This document shows positions 1-8,465 of a stretch of 64,000 nt of DNA, one piece after another. This stretch comes from WQUF01 sp031549885 (lineage in GTDB: Bacteria > Bacillota > Clostridia > Clostridiales > Clostridiaceae), in contig JAVBPD010000037.1 in assembly GCA_031549885.1 (NCBI GenBank), forward strand, positions 10,983 through 74,982, read 5' to 3'. A program made the translations under genes and the position numbers. A model generated the notes under the pieces. It was given only the letters and a program-made list of their open reading frames with translations, searched no databases and had not been told where the DNA came from. Position 1 is the first letter of the stretch. The number at the start of each line of letters is the position of its first letter.

Positions 1-717
1 AGGGCCAAGATTAAAGAAATAGGAGAAATGCTTAAAAAATTCCCTGATACAATGTATATAGTTGATGGAGTGTGTGCAACTGGAGCAGAGATAGAATATG
101 TAGATGATTTTGGCATTGATATTTTATTTACCGCATCTCAAAAAGCCTTTGGAGTATCACCAGGACTTTATATGTTATGGGCAGGACCAAGGGCAATAGA
201 GAGAAGAAAATCCTTAGGAATTATTCCTGAATTTTATGTGGATTTTGATAAATGGCAGCCTATAATGGATAATCCTGCAAAGTATTTTGCAACACCAGCT
301 ATTAATTTAGTTTGGGCTCTTAAGGAATCAGTGAGAATTATGAAAGAAGAAGGCCTTGAGGAAAGATTTTTAAGGCATGAAAAAAATAGCACAGCTATAA
401 GATTAGGGCTTGAAGCCATTGGGTTTAAAGTACTTGCAAAAGAACCTTACAGAGCTGTAACTTTGTCAAATTTAATTTATCCAGAAGGTGTTGATGATGC
501 AACATTTAGGGCAAAAGCTCTAGAGGAAGGAATACTTGTAGCAGGTGGTCTTGGACCTTATACTGGAAAGATGTTTAGATTTGGACACATGGGCAACGCT
601 GATATTCATGAATTGATTGCAACCTTAGCAGCAATAGAAAGAGCCTTATTTAAATCTTCTTATAAAGATTTTGAATTTGGGAAATCAGTTGGGATGTTCC
701 AAAGGGAAATGGTATAA
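1..717 (+). CDS. Class V aminotransferase (alanine-glyoxylate / serine-pyruvate type), 5' truncated by window edge
   Basis: The reading frame is open to base 1, so the N-terminal part lies outside the window; about 238 residues remain of a family that is usually 370-390 long. The PLP-binding lysine is codon 142-144 in the motif TASQKAFGVSPGL, preceded by the VDGVCATGAEIEYVDDFGID segment in which the aspartate contacts the pyridine ring. These enzymes are soluble and move amino groups from alanine or serine to glyoxylate, pyruvate or related ketoacids; which substrate is used here cannot be read. The stop codon directly abuts the Nudix start at 718. The last codons (MFQREMV) are echoed downstream of the Nudix gene at 1137-1161. 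Confidence 0.85.
   Translation, partial: RAKIKEIGEMLKKFPDTMYIVDGVCATGAEIEYVDDFGIDILFTASQKAFGVSPGLYMLWAGPRAIERRKSLGIIPEFYVDFDKWQPIMDNPAKYFATPAINLVWALKESVRIMKEEGLEERFLRHEKNSTAIRLGLEAIGFKVLAKEPYRAVTLSNLIYPEGVDDATFRAKALEEGILVAGGLGPYTGKMFRFGHMGNADIHELIATLAAIERALFKSSYKDFEFGKSVGMFQREMV
693..717 (+). repeat. Imperfect 25-bp direct repeat, copy 1 (aminotransferase 3' end)
   Basis: These 25 bases encode MFQREMV-stop and include the purine-rich stretch that serves as ribosome-binding site for the Nudix gene. They match 1137-1161 at 21 of 25 positions. Confidence 0.65.
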
Positions 718-1134
718 ATGTTTCAATCTTATAATATAATCATGGTTTATAATTTTAGTTTAGATAAAATACTTATGTGTTTTAGATCTAAGGATCCTTA
801 TAAAGGCCTTTACAATTTAGTTGGTGGCAAAATAGAAAAGGGTGAAGATTGTCTTTTTAGTGCCTATCGTGAATTGTTTGAGGAAACAGGTATTTCAAGT
901 GATGATATATGCTTAAAACATTTAATGGATTTTAACTATCCTTTAAGCCAGTGTGAGGTTAAAGTATATGCAGGAAAGCTTTTGCGTGATGTAAAGCTTA
1001 TAGAAGAAGCCAACACTCTGCATTGGATAGATTTAAAAAATACAAATTTTTTTGATATGAATAAATTTGCAGGAGAAGGTAACATTGGCCATATGGTAGA
1101 GCAGGTTAAATTTCACTTGGATTACTTTTTTTAA
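718..1134 (+). CDS. Nudix hydrolase
   Basis: A 138-residue protein with a perfect Nudix box at residues 37-59: the spacing G-x5-E-x7-RE-U-x-EE-x-G-U is met exactly, including REL and EETGI. Such enzymes hydrolyse nucleoside diphosphates linked to another moiety, using Mg2+ bound by the glutamates; the substrate is unknown. The start codon touches the aminotransferase stop, so the two are translationally close. The gene is bracketed by imperfect copies of the aminotransferase 3' end, and its own first residues (MFQ) resemble the repeated MFQ, which suggests it was inserted here or arose through a local duplication. Confidence 0.9.
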   Translation: MFQSYNIIMVYNFSLDKILMCFRSKDPYKGLYNLVGGKIEKGEDCLFSAYRELFEETGISSDDICLKHLMDFNYPLSQCEVKVYAGKLLRDVKLIEEANTLHWIDLKNTNFFDMNKFAGEGNIGHMVEQVKFHLDYFF

Positions 1135-1136
1135 TA

Positions 1137-1161
1137 GGTGTTTCAAAAGGAAATGGTGTAA
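1137..1161 (+). repeat. Imperfect 25-bp direct repeat, copy 2 (downstream of Nudix gene)
   Basis: The bases would encode VFQKEMV-stop in the aminotransferase register and match 693-717 at 21 of 25 positions. The copy is not part of any gene here; it reads as a remnant of the aminotransferase tail. Confidence 0.65.
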
Positions 1162-1197
1162 TAGATAAAATAACCCTGTAAATTAGGAGGTATATTA

Positions 1198-2151
1198 ATG
1201 CTTAGGTATATGATAAGAAGATTATTAAGTGCTATTCCTTTAATGATCGGGGTATCAATAATTATTTTTGCTTTAATACAATCAATGCCAGGAAATCCAT
1301 TTGATATGTATTTAGAAAATCCTAATGTATCCTTTGAAGAAATTGAAAAAATAAAGGTTCATTATGGCTTTGATAAGCCAATTCCTGTTAGATATGTTAT
1401 TTGGTTTGGAAACATATTAAAAGGAGATTGGGGTGTAAGCTATAACAGCAGAAGACCAGTCCTTGATCTTTTAAAGGAAAGGGTCGGGCCTACGGTGCAA
1501 CTTACGCTCACAGCATTTTTAATTGCAGCTATTATTGGTATACCTATGGGAGTCTTTGGAGGAATTTATAAAAATGGTTTGTTTGACTATACAACTACAA
1601 CGCTTTCCTTTTTAGGGATTTCCATGCCGGTTTTTTGGTTTGGGCTTATGCTTCAGCTGCTGTTTTCTGTTAAGCTTGGATGGCTTCCTTCAGCTGGAAG
1701 ATCATCTATTGGAGCAGCAGCAGGTACAATTCAAGATACTGTTGCACATATAATTATGCCTGCTTTTGTACTTGCTATTATTTACATAGCAAGTTGGAGT
1801 AGATATACAAGAACTAGCTTTATAGATTCTATGAATCAAGACTATGTAAGAACTGCAAGGTCAAAAGGATTACCAGAAAGGACTGTACTTTCTTCACACG
1901 TATTAAGAAATGCTTTAGTTCCTCTTATGACAATTGTTGCACTGGACATACCTGCACTTTTTTCTGGAGCAGTGGTTACTGAAACTGTATTTGCTTGGCC
2001 AGGAATGGGACGTTTCTTTGTAGATTCTTTAAATAAATTAGATTATCCAGTTCTTATGGGGATATTAATCATTGATGCGATGCTTGTAATTATAAGTAAT
2101 CTATTAGCAGACTTAATTTATGCTTTGCTTGACCCAAGAATTAAGTATTGA
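1198..2151 (+). CDS. Oligopeptide/dipeptide ABC transporter permease (OppB/DppB/AppB type)
   Basis: A 317-residue integral membrane protein with about six hydrophobic segments. The N-terminus (MLRYMIRRLLSAIPLMIGVS) is the usual OppB/DppB start and the EAA-loop region contains YVRTARSKGLPERTV, the site that docks the ATPase. It forms the translocation channel together with the next permease and imports peptides delivered by the binding protein at 6233. AGGAGG lies 8 bases before the ATG. No terminator is visible between the Nudix gene and this one, so upstream genes may be co-transcribed. The exact peptide class (Opp, Dpp or App) is not decidable from sequence alone. Confidence 0.93.
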   Translation: MLRYMIRRLLSAIPLMIGVSIIIFALIQSMPGNPFDMYLENPNVSFEEIEKIKVHYGFDKPIPVRYVIWFGNILKGDWGVSYNSRRPVLDLLKERVGPTVQLTLTAFLIAAIIGIPMGVFGGIYKNGLFDYTTTTLSFLGISMPVFWFGLMLQLLFSVKLGWLPSAGRSSIGAAAGTIQDTVAHIIMPAFVLAIIYIASWSRYTRTSFIDSMNQDYVRTARSKGLPERTVLSSHVLRNALVPLMTIVALDIPALFSGAVVTETVFAWPGMGRFFVDSLNKLDYPVLMGILIIDAMLVIISNLLADLIYALLDPRIKY

Positions 2152-2162
2152 TGAGGTGCACC

Positions 2163-3056
2163 ATGAAAAGTAAAAAAGATAAAAAAAATAACTTAAAAGA
2201 AGAAGAATTTACAGTTAGAAGTCCTTTTCAACAATCACTTACTAGATTTAAGAAAAATAAACTTGCTATATTTGGTTCTTCTGTATTATTAATTCTGATA
2301 CTTATTGTTATGATCCTTCCGTTTTTTATAAAATATGATCCAGATGTAATAAGCTTATCTTCTATATTAAAGCCGCCATCTTTAGAGCATTTATTTGGAA
2401 CCGATGATATTGGGAGAGATGTTTTTACAAGGATAATCTATGGTGGAAGAGTTTCTATTTCAATTGGGATTTTCAGCGCTTTTGCAGCAATTACTATTGG
2501 GAGTGTTATTGGAGCTATTTCAGGATATTATGGAGGAATTATAGATTCTATTTTAATGCGTTTTACAGATTTAGCTTTAACAATACCAGTTATGCCACTG
2601 CTTATGATTTTAGGAGCGATTTTTAAACCTAATCCTTTTTTTTTAATTATAATAATTGGCCTTTTTAACTGGATGTCTACTGCAAGGCTTGTAAGAGGTC
2701 AATTCTTAACATTAAGAACTTTGGATTTTGTGACAGCTGCTAGAGCTTTAGGAAATAACGATTTTAGGATAATTTTTCTGCATATAATACCGAATGCTTT
2801 TGCTGCAATTATCATATCTGCAACGCTTACCGTTGGACGAGCTATTATACTTGAATCTGTTTTAAGCTTTCTTGGAGTTGGAATTAATCCACCTACAGCT
2901 AGCTGGGGCAATATGCTCCAAGGTGCCCAAAGCTATATAATGACAGCTCCATGGCTTGCTATAATACCTGGAATGTTTATTTTATTTACTGTACTATCTA
3001 TAAACTTTTTGGGCGATGGGCTGACAGATGCAACAGACCCAAGAAGAGGTATGTAA
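2163..3056 (+). CDS. Oligopeptide/dipeptide ABC transporter permease (OppC/DppC type)
   Basis: Second channel subunit of the importer. I chose the ATG at 2163 because GAGG at 2153-2156 sits 6 bases upstream; in-frame TTG 2148 and ATG 2151 also exist but lack a ribosome-binding site. The protein (about 297 residues) has a lysine-rich cytoplasmic N-terminus, a first membrane helix near residues 35-55, the FGTDDIGRDVFTRIIYGGR motif typical of OppC/DppC, and the EAA loop DFVTAARALGNNDFRIIFLH. It follows the first permease by a few bases and lies in the same operon. Confidence 0.93.
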   Translation: MKSKKDKKNNLKEEEFTVRSPFQQSLTRFKKNKLAIFGSSVLLILILIVMILPFFIKYDPDVISLSSILKPPSLEHLFGTDDIGRDVFTRIIYGGRVSISIGIFSAFAAITIGSVIGAISGYYGGIIDSILMRFTDLALTIPVMPLLMILGAIFKPNPFFLIIIIGLFNWMSTARLVRGQFLTLRTLDFVTAARALGNNDFRIIFLHIIPNAFAAIIISATLTVGRAIILESVLSFLGVGINPPTASWGNMLQGAQSYIMTAPWLAIIPGMFILFTVLSINFLGDGLTDATDPRRGM

Positions 3057-3078
3057 TTATTATGTGGAGGTGTTTTAT

Positions 3079-4248
3079 ATGTTAAGTGAAAAGACTTTAA
3101 GATTTGGTGAACAATTAGCAAAGGTGACTATGGGAATAGATGAACTTTATAGAAAAGAAATAGGAGTTGCAGGAAGTATAGATGGACTTGTAGTAGTTAA
3201 TATGGGATTTAATCAAAAAGAAAGCTTTAATAGCTATGATGATTGTAGAAGGAGGTTAAAGGAGTTAGTTTCTTATGCTTTTGAACTAGAGGAGGAAGAT
3301 AGAAGATTATACTATACTCAAAGCTGCATATCTCTTGATTCATTTTGTGCTTTTAGGCAGGGCAATCTTGAATCACTTACATCTCAAGTTGGAATGTTTT
3401 TGCATGTAAATCCTTTTCCTGCATCAAATTTTGAAATTGAGCAAGATAAGGTCAAACTAAGATCTATGCTAAATTCAATGGGCTATTCAGGAGATTTAGA
3501 AAATCAGGCTAGAGAGTGGGAAAAGAGAAATAAGGTCCCTGCAGATTCTGTAAAACAAGTTATGACTGAGCTTATGGAAATTGCTCGTGAAAAAACTGGA
3601 AAAATATTAGATCTTCCTGAAAATGATTATTATAAATGTGAAACAGAGACAGAGGCTCCTTATAATGCTAGGAGTGATTATGAAAATAGGACAGTTTGGA
3701 TTAATATAGATCCAATTCTTACAATGCCAGGTTTAAAACATCTTGTGTGCCATGAATGTTATCCAGGACATTTTATGCAATTTTCATTAAGAAAATCGCT
3801 TTATGAAAAAGGTGTAGCAGCAGCAGATGGTTTATTGTCAGTGGTAAATCATTCAAGCTCATCTACGTTTGAAGGTATTGCAGATGCAGGCATAGAGTTT
3901 ATTGATTGGGTTGAAAATGATGATGATAGGGTATCAATGATCATATCTAATTTAAGATCAGCACTTGGAACAACTACATCATATATGATGCATATGGAAA
4001 ATAAAAGTGAAGAGGAAATTAAAAGTTGGCTTAGAAAAAATGCTTTAACAGGTGGCGAAGGATGGATTGAAGGCAGAATGAGATTTATAAAAGAAAAATC
4101 AAGAGCTGCACTTATTTGGTCTTACTTAAGAGGAGATCAAGGTACATTTGAAGTATGGAGAAATGTTCCAGTAGAAAGAAAGTCAGATTATTTTAAATAT
4201 ATTTATGGAAGGTTACATACAGTGCAAAGCATGCAACTTTTTAGATGA
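3079..4248 (+). CDS. DUF885-type zinc peptidase-like protein encoded inside the peptide transporter operon
   Basis: I chose ATG 3079 (389 residues) because GGAGGTG at 3066-3072 lies 6 bases before it; an in-frame upstream extension to 3028 would overlap the permease gene and has no ribosome-binding site. The motif HECYPGHFMQ at residues 225-234 matches the HExxPGH signature of DUF885 proteins, a family regarded as metallopeptidase-like. There is no signal peptide, so it is predicted cytosolic. Family members are often 500-600 residues, so this is a short version lacking part of the N-terminal region. Placed between permease and ATPase genes, with the stop overlapping the next frame, it probably hydrolyses imported peptides. 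Function is inferred. Confidence 0.75.
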   Translation: MLSEKTLRFGEQLAKVTMGIDELYRKEIGVAGSIDGLVVVNMGFNQKESFNSYDDCRRRLKELVSYAFELEEEDRRLYYTQSCISLDSFCAFRQGNLESLTSQVGMFLHVNPFPASNFEIEQDKVKLRSMLNSMGYSGDLENQAREWEKRNKVPADSVKQVMTELMEIAREKTGKILDLPENDYYKCETETEAPYNARSDYENRTVWINIDPILTMPGLKHLVCHECYPGHFMQFSLRKSLYEKGVAAADGLLSVVNHSSSSTFEGIADAGIEFIDWVENDDDRVSMIISNLRSALGTTTSYMMHMENKSEEEIKSWLRKNALTGGEGWIEGRMRFIKEKSRAALIWSYLRGDQGTFEVWRNVPVERKSDYFKYIYGRLHTVQSMQLFR

Positions 4249-4262
4249 AGGAGCTTAGAAAA

Positions 4263-5243
4263 ATGAGTGGACCTTTGCTTGAAGTATCAGATTTACGTAC
4301 AAGTTTTAAAACAGATGATGGTATAGTTGTAGCTGTAGATGGAGTAAATTTAGAAGTTTTTAAAGGTGAAAGTTTAGGGATTGTTGGAGAGTCAGGTTGT
4401 GGTAAAAGTGTAACTTCAATGTCTATTATGAGATTATTAAAAACTCCACCTGCTAAAATTGAGGGAAAAATTTTATTTGAAGGTAAAGATTTACTAAGCA
4501 TGTCAATGGATGAAATGAGGAAAATACGGGGAAATGAAATTGCAATGATATTTCAAGAACCTATGACATCTTTAAATCCAATATTTACATGTGGAAGACA
4601 AATTTCAGAGGCAATACAGATTCATCAAGGGTTATCAAAACTTGAGTCTCACAAAAAGGCTATTGAAATGCTCAAACTTGTTGGCATTTCATTACCTGAG
4701 AAGAGGGTCAATGAATATCCCCATCAGTTATCTGGTGGCATGAGGCAACGTGTAATGATAGCTATTGCGCTTTCTTGTCATCCAAAGCTATTAATTGCAG
4801 ACGAGCCAACTACTGCACTTGATGTTACTATTCAAGCACAAATATTAAGTTTGATAAAGGGATTAAGAAAAGAACTTGGCATGGCTATGGTGTTAATAAC
4901 CCATGATTTAGGCGTAGTAGCTGAAATGACAGAAAGAGTTATAGTAATGTATGCAGGTCAAATTGTAGAAGAGGCCGATGTTCATTCCCTTTTTAAAAAA
5001 CCACAACATCCTTATACAATTGGGCTTTTAAATTCAATACCTAAAATGGATGGAAAAGTTGATGAATTAAAAATAATACCAGGGGTAGTACCCCATCCCT
5101 TGGAAATGCCAAAGGGTTGTAGATTTGCACCTCGTTGTGATTTTGCTATTAATATATGCAAAGAAAAACCTCCAGAACTTACTAAAACAGCTAGCAATAC
5201 AGTTGTAAGATGCTGGCTTAGACAAAAGGAGGCTAAATTTTGA
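4263..5243 (+). CDS. Oligopeptide ABC transporter ATP-binding protein (OppD/DppD type)
   Basis: ATPase subunit of the importer. Start chosen at ATG 4263 (AAGGAG at 4248-4253, 9 bases upstream); ATG 4245 overlaps the preceding stop and is less likely. Walker A is GESGCGKS, the Q-loop is IFQEPMTSLNP, the signature is LSGGMRQRV, Walker B is LLIADEPTTALD, and the switch histidine is in LITHDLG. The C-terminus has the oligopeptide-type extension with CRFAPRCDFAINIC, a cysteine motif that in related ATPases holds an iron-sulfur cluster. About 326 residues, full length. Confidence 0.95.
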   Translation: MSGPLLEVSDLRTSFKTDDGIVVAVDGVNLEVFKGESLGIVGESGCGKSVTSMSIMRLLKTPPAKIEGKILFEGKDLLSMSMDEMRKIRGNEIAMIFQEPMTSLNPIFTCGRQISEAIQIHQGLSKLESHKKAIEMLKLVGISLPEKRVNEYPHQLSGGMRQRVMIAIALSCHPKLLIADEPTTALDVTIQAQILSLIKGLRKELGMAMVLITHDLGVVAEMTERVIVMYAGQIVEEADVHSLFKKPQHPYTIGLLNSIPKMDGKVDELKIIPGVVPHPLEMPKGCRFAPRCDFAINICKEKPPELTKTASNTVVRCWLRQKEAKF

Positions 5244-6211
5244 CAAGCGATGAATTTTTAAAAATTGTAAATCTTAAAAAGTATTATCCGCTTAAAAGAG
5301 AAGGATTTAAAAGTGAACAAAAAAATGTTAAAGCAGTTGATTCTGTAAGTTTTTCTTTAAGTAAAGGTAAAACTTTAGGTATTGTTGGAGAGTCAGGTTG
5401 TGGGAAAAGTACCATAGGAAGAACTATTCTGCGATTAGAAACAGCAACTGATGGAGAAATATGGTTTAAAGGTACTAATATATTAAAGCTAAGTAAAAAG
5501 CAAATGCGATTATTGAGGCAGCAAATGCAAATAATTTTTCAAGATCCATTTTCATCATTAAATCCCAAAATGACTATAGGTCAAATAGTTGGAGAAGCTT
5601 TGCATATTCATCATATAGCAGAAGGACAAAAGAAGGATTTAAGAGTTAAAGAGCTTTTAGAAATGGTTGGACTTAGAAGTTTTCACGCTAAAAGATATCC
5701 TCACGAGTTTTCAGGTGGACAAAGACAGCGCATTGGCATTGCGAGAGCTTTAGCAGTTAATCCAGAGTTAATTATATGTGATGAGCCAGTTTCTGCTTTA
5801 GATGTTTCAATTCAAGCACAGATATTAAATTTATTAGTGCAGTTAAAAAAAGAAATGAATTTAACGTATATTTTTATTGCTCATGGGCTTTCCGCTGTGC
5901 GTCATATTAGCGATGATGTGGGAGTTATGTACTTAGGTAAACTAGTTGAAATGGCAAATGGCGATGAAATATATAATAACCCAAAGCACCCATATACCAT
6001 AGCATTAATGTCAGCAGCATTAGATCCTGATCCAGATAGTGAAAGGGAAAGAATTATTTTAGAAGGGGATATACCAAGCCCTGTAAATCCTCCTTTAGGG
6101 TGTAGATTTCATACAAGATGCAGAGAATGTAAGGATATATGTAAAAAAGAAGAACCAGAACTTAGAGAGATAAACAAGAATCACCTTGTAGCATGTCATT
6201 TAGTGAAATAA
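5240..6211 (+). CDS. Oligopeptide ABC transporter ATP-binding protein (OppF/DppF type)
   Basis: Second ATPase of the importer, 323 residues. The start is TTG at 5240, overlapping the previous stop (TTGA) and preceded by AGGAGG at 5227-5232 with a 7-base spacer. Walker A is GESGCGKST, signature FSGGQRQRIGIARAL, Walker B LIICDEPVSALD. The switch region reads FIAHGLSAVRH, where the family usually has AHDLS: a glycine replaces the aspartate next to the switch histidine. The C-terminus carries the CRFHTRCRECKDIC cysteine motif. It pairs with the previous ATPase as a heterodimer. Confidence 0.95.
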   Translation: MTSDEFLKIVNLKKYYPLKREGFKSEQKNVKAVDSVSFSLSKGKTLGIVGESGCGKSTIGRTILRLETATDGEIWFKGTNILKLSKKQMRLLRQQMQIIFQDPFSSLNPKMTIGQIVGEALHIHHIAEGQKKDLRVKELLEMVGLRSFHAKRYPHEFSGGQRQRIGIARALAVNPELIICDEPVSALDVSIQAQILNLLVQLKKEMNLTYIFIAHGLSAVRHISDDVGVMYLGKLVEMANGDEIYNNPKHPYTIALMSAALDPDPDSERERIILEGDIPSPVNPPLGCRFHTRCRECKDICKKEEPELREINKNHLVACHLVK

Positions 6212-6232
6212 AATAAAAAAGGAGTATGAATT

Positions 6233-7927
6233 ATGAAAAAATTAAAGTATGTATTAACAGCAATAATGTCTTTGTCAATGATCCTTTCATCATGTAACAA
6301 TAATTCTACGCAAACTAATACTACTGCAGCTGAGAATACCACAGCTACTACTCAAACTCAGTCTCAAGGAGATACTACTGCTACTACTTCAGGTGAAGTA
6401 AAAGATGATAAATATGGTGGAACTTTAGTTGTGGCGTTTCCTAGTGAACCAGATACTATGAATCCATATTCTACTCACCTTTCTGGGGAGCCATCTACAA
6501 CTATTATAGAAGGGTTAGTAGTTCCTGATGGTAACATGATTTATAAACCTCGACTTGCAAAAGAAGTGCCTTCATTAGACAATGGATTAATTAAAGTTTT
6601 AGATGATGGAAAAATGGATATAACATATAATTTAAAGCAAAATGTAACTTGGCATGATGGAAAACCATTTACATCTGCTGATGTAAAATTTACATGGGAA
6701 GCCCTTAAAAATGAAGCTTTTTTAGCAGAAAGTAAGCAAGGAGTAGATGAAATAGAATCAATAGACACTCCTGACGATTATACCGTTGTAGTGCATTATA
6801 AATATCAATATCCAGATTTTGCAGAACAATTATTTACATTTGGAATTATGCCAAAACATGTACTTGAGGGTAAAGACTTAAATGCACAAGAGGGCTGGAA
6901 TAGAGAACCAATAGGCACAGGACCTTTTATGTTTAAAAAATGGGTGCCAGGAGAATATCTTGAAGTTGTAAAGAACCCTAACTATCATGAAGAAGGGTTG
7001 CCATATTTAGATGGTATAGTATTTAAGATGATAACTGACCAAAACACTTCAATAGCACAGCTTAAAACTGGAGAAGTTAATTATGTTATGAACCTTCCAT
7101 ATACAAGAAAAGATGAAGTTTCTTCTATAAAAGGTGCTAAATTAATAACAAATCCACTTAACTCATGGAGATATTTAGATTTTAACACTACAAAACCAGG
7201 ATTAAATGATGTAGCAGTTCGCCGTGCATTTGCTTATGCAATAGATAAAAAAGGTATAGTAGATCAATTATTTGGTGGAATACCTGTAGCTTGGGATTCA
7301 CCTTGGATGCCAATGGATCCATATTATACAGAGCCAAAAACAAAATATGAATATAGCTTAGATAAAGCAAAATCTGTTTTAGAAGAAGCAGGGTGGAAAG
7401 CAGGTTCTGATGGCATAAGGGAAAAAGATGGGGTTAAATTAAGCTTTGAATTTAACGTTATAGCTGGAAGACAAATAGATGAAGCAGTTCAACAAGTTGT
7501 TATTGCTACAATGAAGCAAGTAGGAATTAGCATAACTGCAAGCAATGGAGCAGCAGCAACTATGACTGATAAATGGTTTAATGGAGATTTTGATATAAAA
7601 ATGGCTGGATGGATTACATCGCCAAGTCCTTCAAGATCCACATTCTATTCATCAAAAAATATACCTCCAAATGGAGTAAATCACACTAGATATAGCAATC
7701 CTGAGATGGATACGCTCCTAGATGAACTTGATAAGACTGTTGATCCAGCTAAACGCAAAGAATTAGTGGCACAGGCTCAAGAAATATTCATGACAGATAT
7801 TCCTGAACTTGTATTATTTAATTCAGTTGGAATGACACTAGTAGATGAAAGATTAGAAGGGTTTGAACCATCGCCAACAAATATAACTAATTTTTGGAAT
7901 ACGGCAGTATGGTATTTAAGAAAATAA
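6233..7927 (+). CDS. Peptide-binding lipoprotein of the ABC importer (SBP_bac_5 family)
   Basis: A 564-residue extracytoplasmic binding protein. The signal peptide MKKLKYVLTAIMSLSMIL ends in a lipobox (LSSC), so the mature protein starts at a lipidated cysteine near residue 21. A Thr/Gln-rich linker (residues 25-60) follows. Family 5 features are the segments YGGTLVVAFPSEPDTMNP, the WHDGKPFTSADVKFTWE motif and RRAFAYAIDKKGIV. It captures peptides outside the cell and hands them to the two permeases. It is the last gene of the operon, followed by a strong hairpin at 7950-7982. Confidence 0.94.
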   Translation: MKKLKYVLTAIMSLSMILSSCNNNSTQTNTTAAENTTATTQTQSQGDTTATTSGEVKDDKYGGTLVVAFPSEPDTMNPYSTHLSGEPSTTIIEGLVVPDGNMIYKPRLAKEVPSLDNGLIKVLDDGKMDITYNLKQNVTWHDGKPFTSADVKFTWEALKNEAFLAESKQGVDEIESIDTPDDYTVVVHYKYQYPDFAEQLFTFGIMPKHVLEGKDLNAQEGWNREPIGTGPFMFKKWVPGEYLEVVKNPNYHEEGLPYLDGIVFKMITDQNTSIAQLKTGEVNYVMNLPYTRKDEVSSIKGAKLITNPLNSWRYLDFNTTKPGLNDVAVRRAFAYAIDKKGIVDQLFGGIPVAWDSPWMPMDPYYTEPKTKYEYSLDKAKSVLEEAGWKAGSDGIREKDGVKLSFEFNVIAGRQIDEAVQQVVIATMKQVGISITASNGAAATMTDKWFNGDFDIKMAGWITSPSPSRSTFYSSKNIPPNGVNHTRYSNPEMDTLLDELDKTVDPAKRKELVAQAQEIFMTDIPELVLFNSVGMTLVDERLEGFEPSPTNITNFWNTAVWYLRK

Positions 7928-7949
7928 GGTGTTTTAATTTTATAATTAA

Positions 7950-7982
7950 ATATCCTGAAAATCATTAAGATTTTCAGGATAT
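7950..7982 (+). terminator. Hairpin after the first peptide transporter operon
   Basis: A perfect 14-bp stem (ATATCCTGAAAATC and its complement) with a 5-base loop lies 22 bases after the stop codon. There is no strong T-run after it, so it may act as a weak terminator or a 3'-end stabilizer. Confidence 0.65.
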
Positions 7983-8101
7983 CTCATTTAGGTGGTTAAA
8001 AAAATAAAGTTAAATTAAACATAAGAAATGAGTTGTATGCTTAGGCAAGCTTTAGATGTTTAAAGGTATTTAATACTAACTCATTTAATATGTAAAAATA
8101 T

Positions 8102-8117
8102 ATTAATAGTAACATTC
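8102..8117. repeat. 16-bp inverted repeat, left arm
   Basis: ATTAATAGTAACATTC; its exact reverse complement is at 8269-8284, 151 bases away. This is longer than expected by chance even in AT-rich DNA because of the internal GTAAC. Confidence 0.6.
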
Positions 8118-8268
8118 AGTTAGTATGTCGCAATTTTAATGGCAAATAAAATCAATACTTATATTAATTTTATTTTAATTAAAGCTATATTTAATTTTCT
8201 TATTGGTTAAAAAAATTAGTTGATATCTAACATATTAAATGTTGATAGATAAATATGCTTTAATGATG

Positions 8269-8284
8269 GAATGTTACTATTAAT
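8269..8284. repeat. 16-bp inverted repeat, right arm
   Basis: GAATGTTACTATTAAT, reverse complement of 8102-8117. Together the arms could pair in RNA around a 151-base loop or mark the ends of a small decayed element. Confidence 0.6.
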
Positions 8285-8465
8285 TGCCAAATTAACTATA
8301 GGGTTTAAGGTGTAGCTGAAAGTCAATCAGTATCTTAAAAGTAAATAAACTGTGTTATAACTTAAACAATTATAAAGTAGGAACTATGTAGTAAATCTTA
8401 AAATATTGCTTATATAAAAGTTTAAAAAAATTATATTTAAACTACAAGCATTAGTTATATAAATA

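Larger units (their letters stand above)
7983..8465. other. Non-coding AT-rich stretch with long inverted repeat
   Basis: I see no convincing gene in these roughly 480 bases: every frame is broken by stops and there is no ribosome-binding site with a plausible ORF. The main structure is a perfect 16-bp inverted repeat (ATTAATAGTAACATTC) at 8102-8117 and 8269-8284. Smaller complementary segments (AAATGAGTT near 8025 and AACTCATTT near 8083) also occur. Confidence 0.5.
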
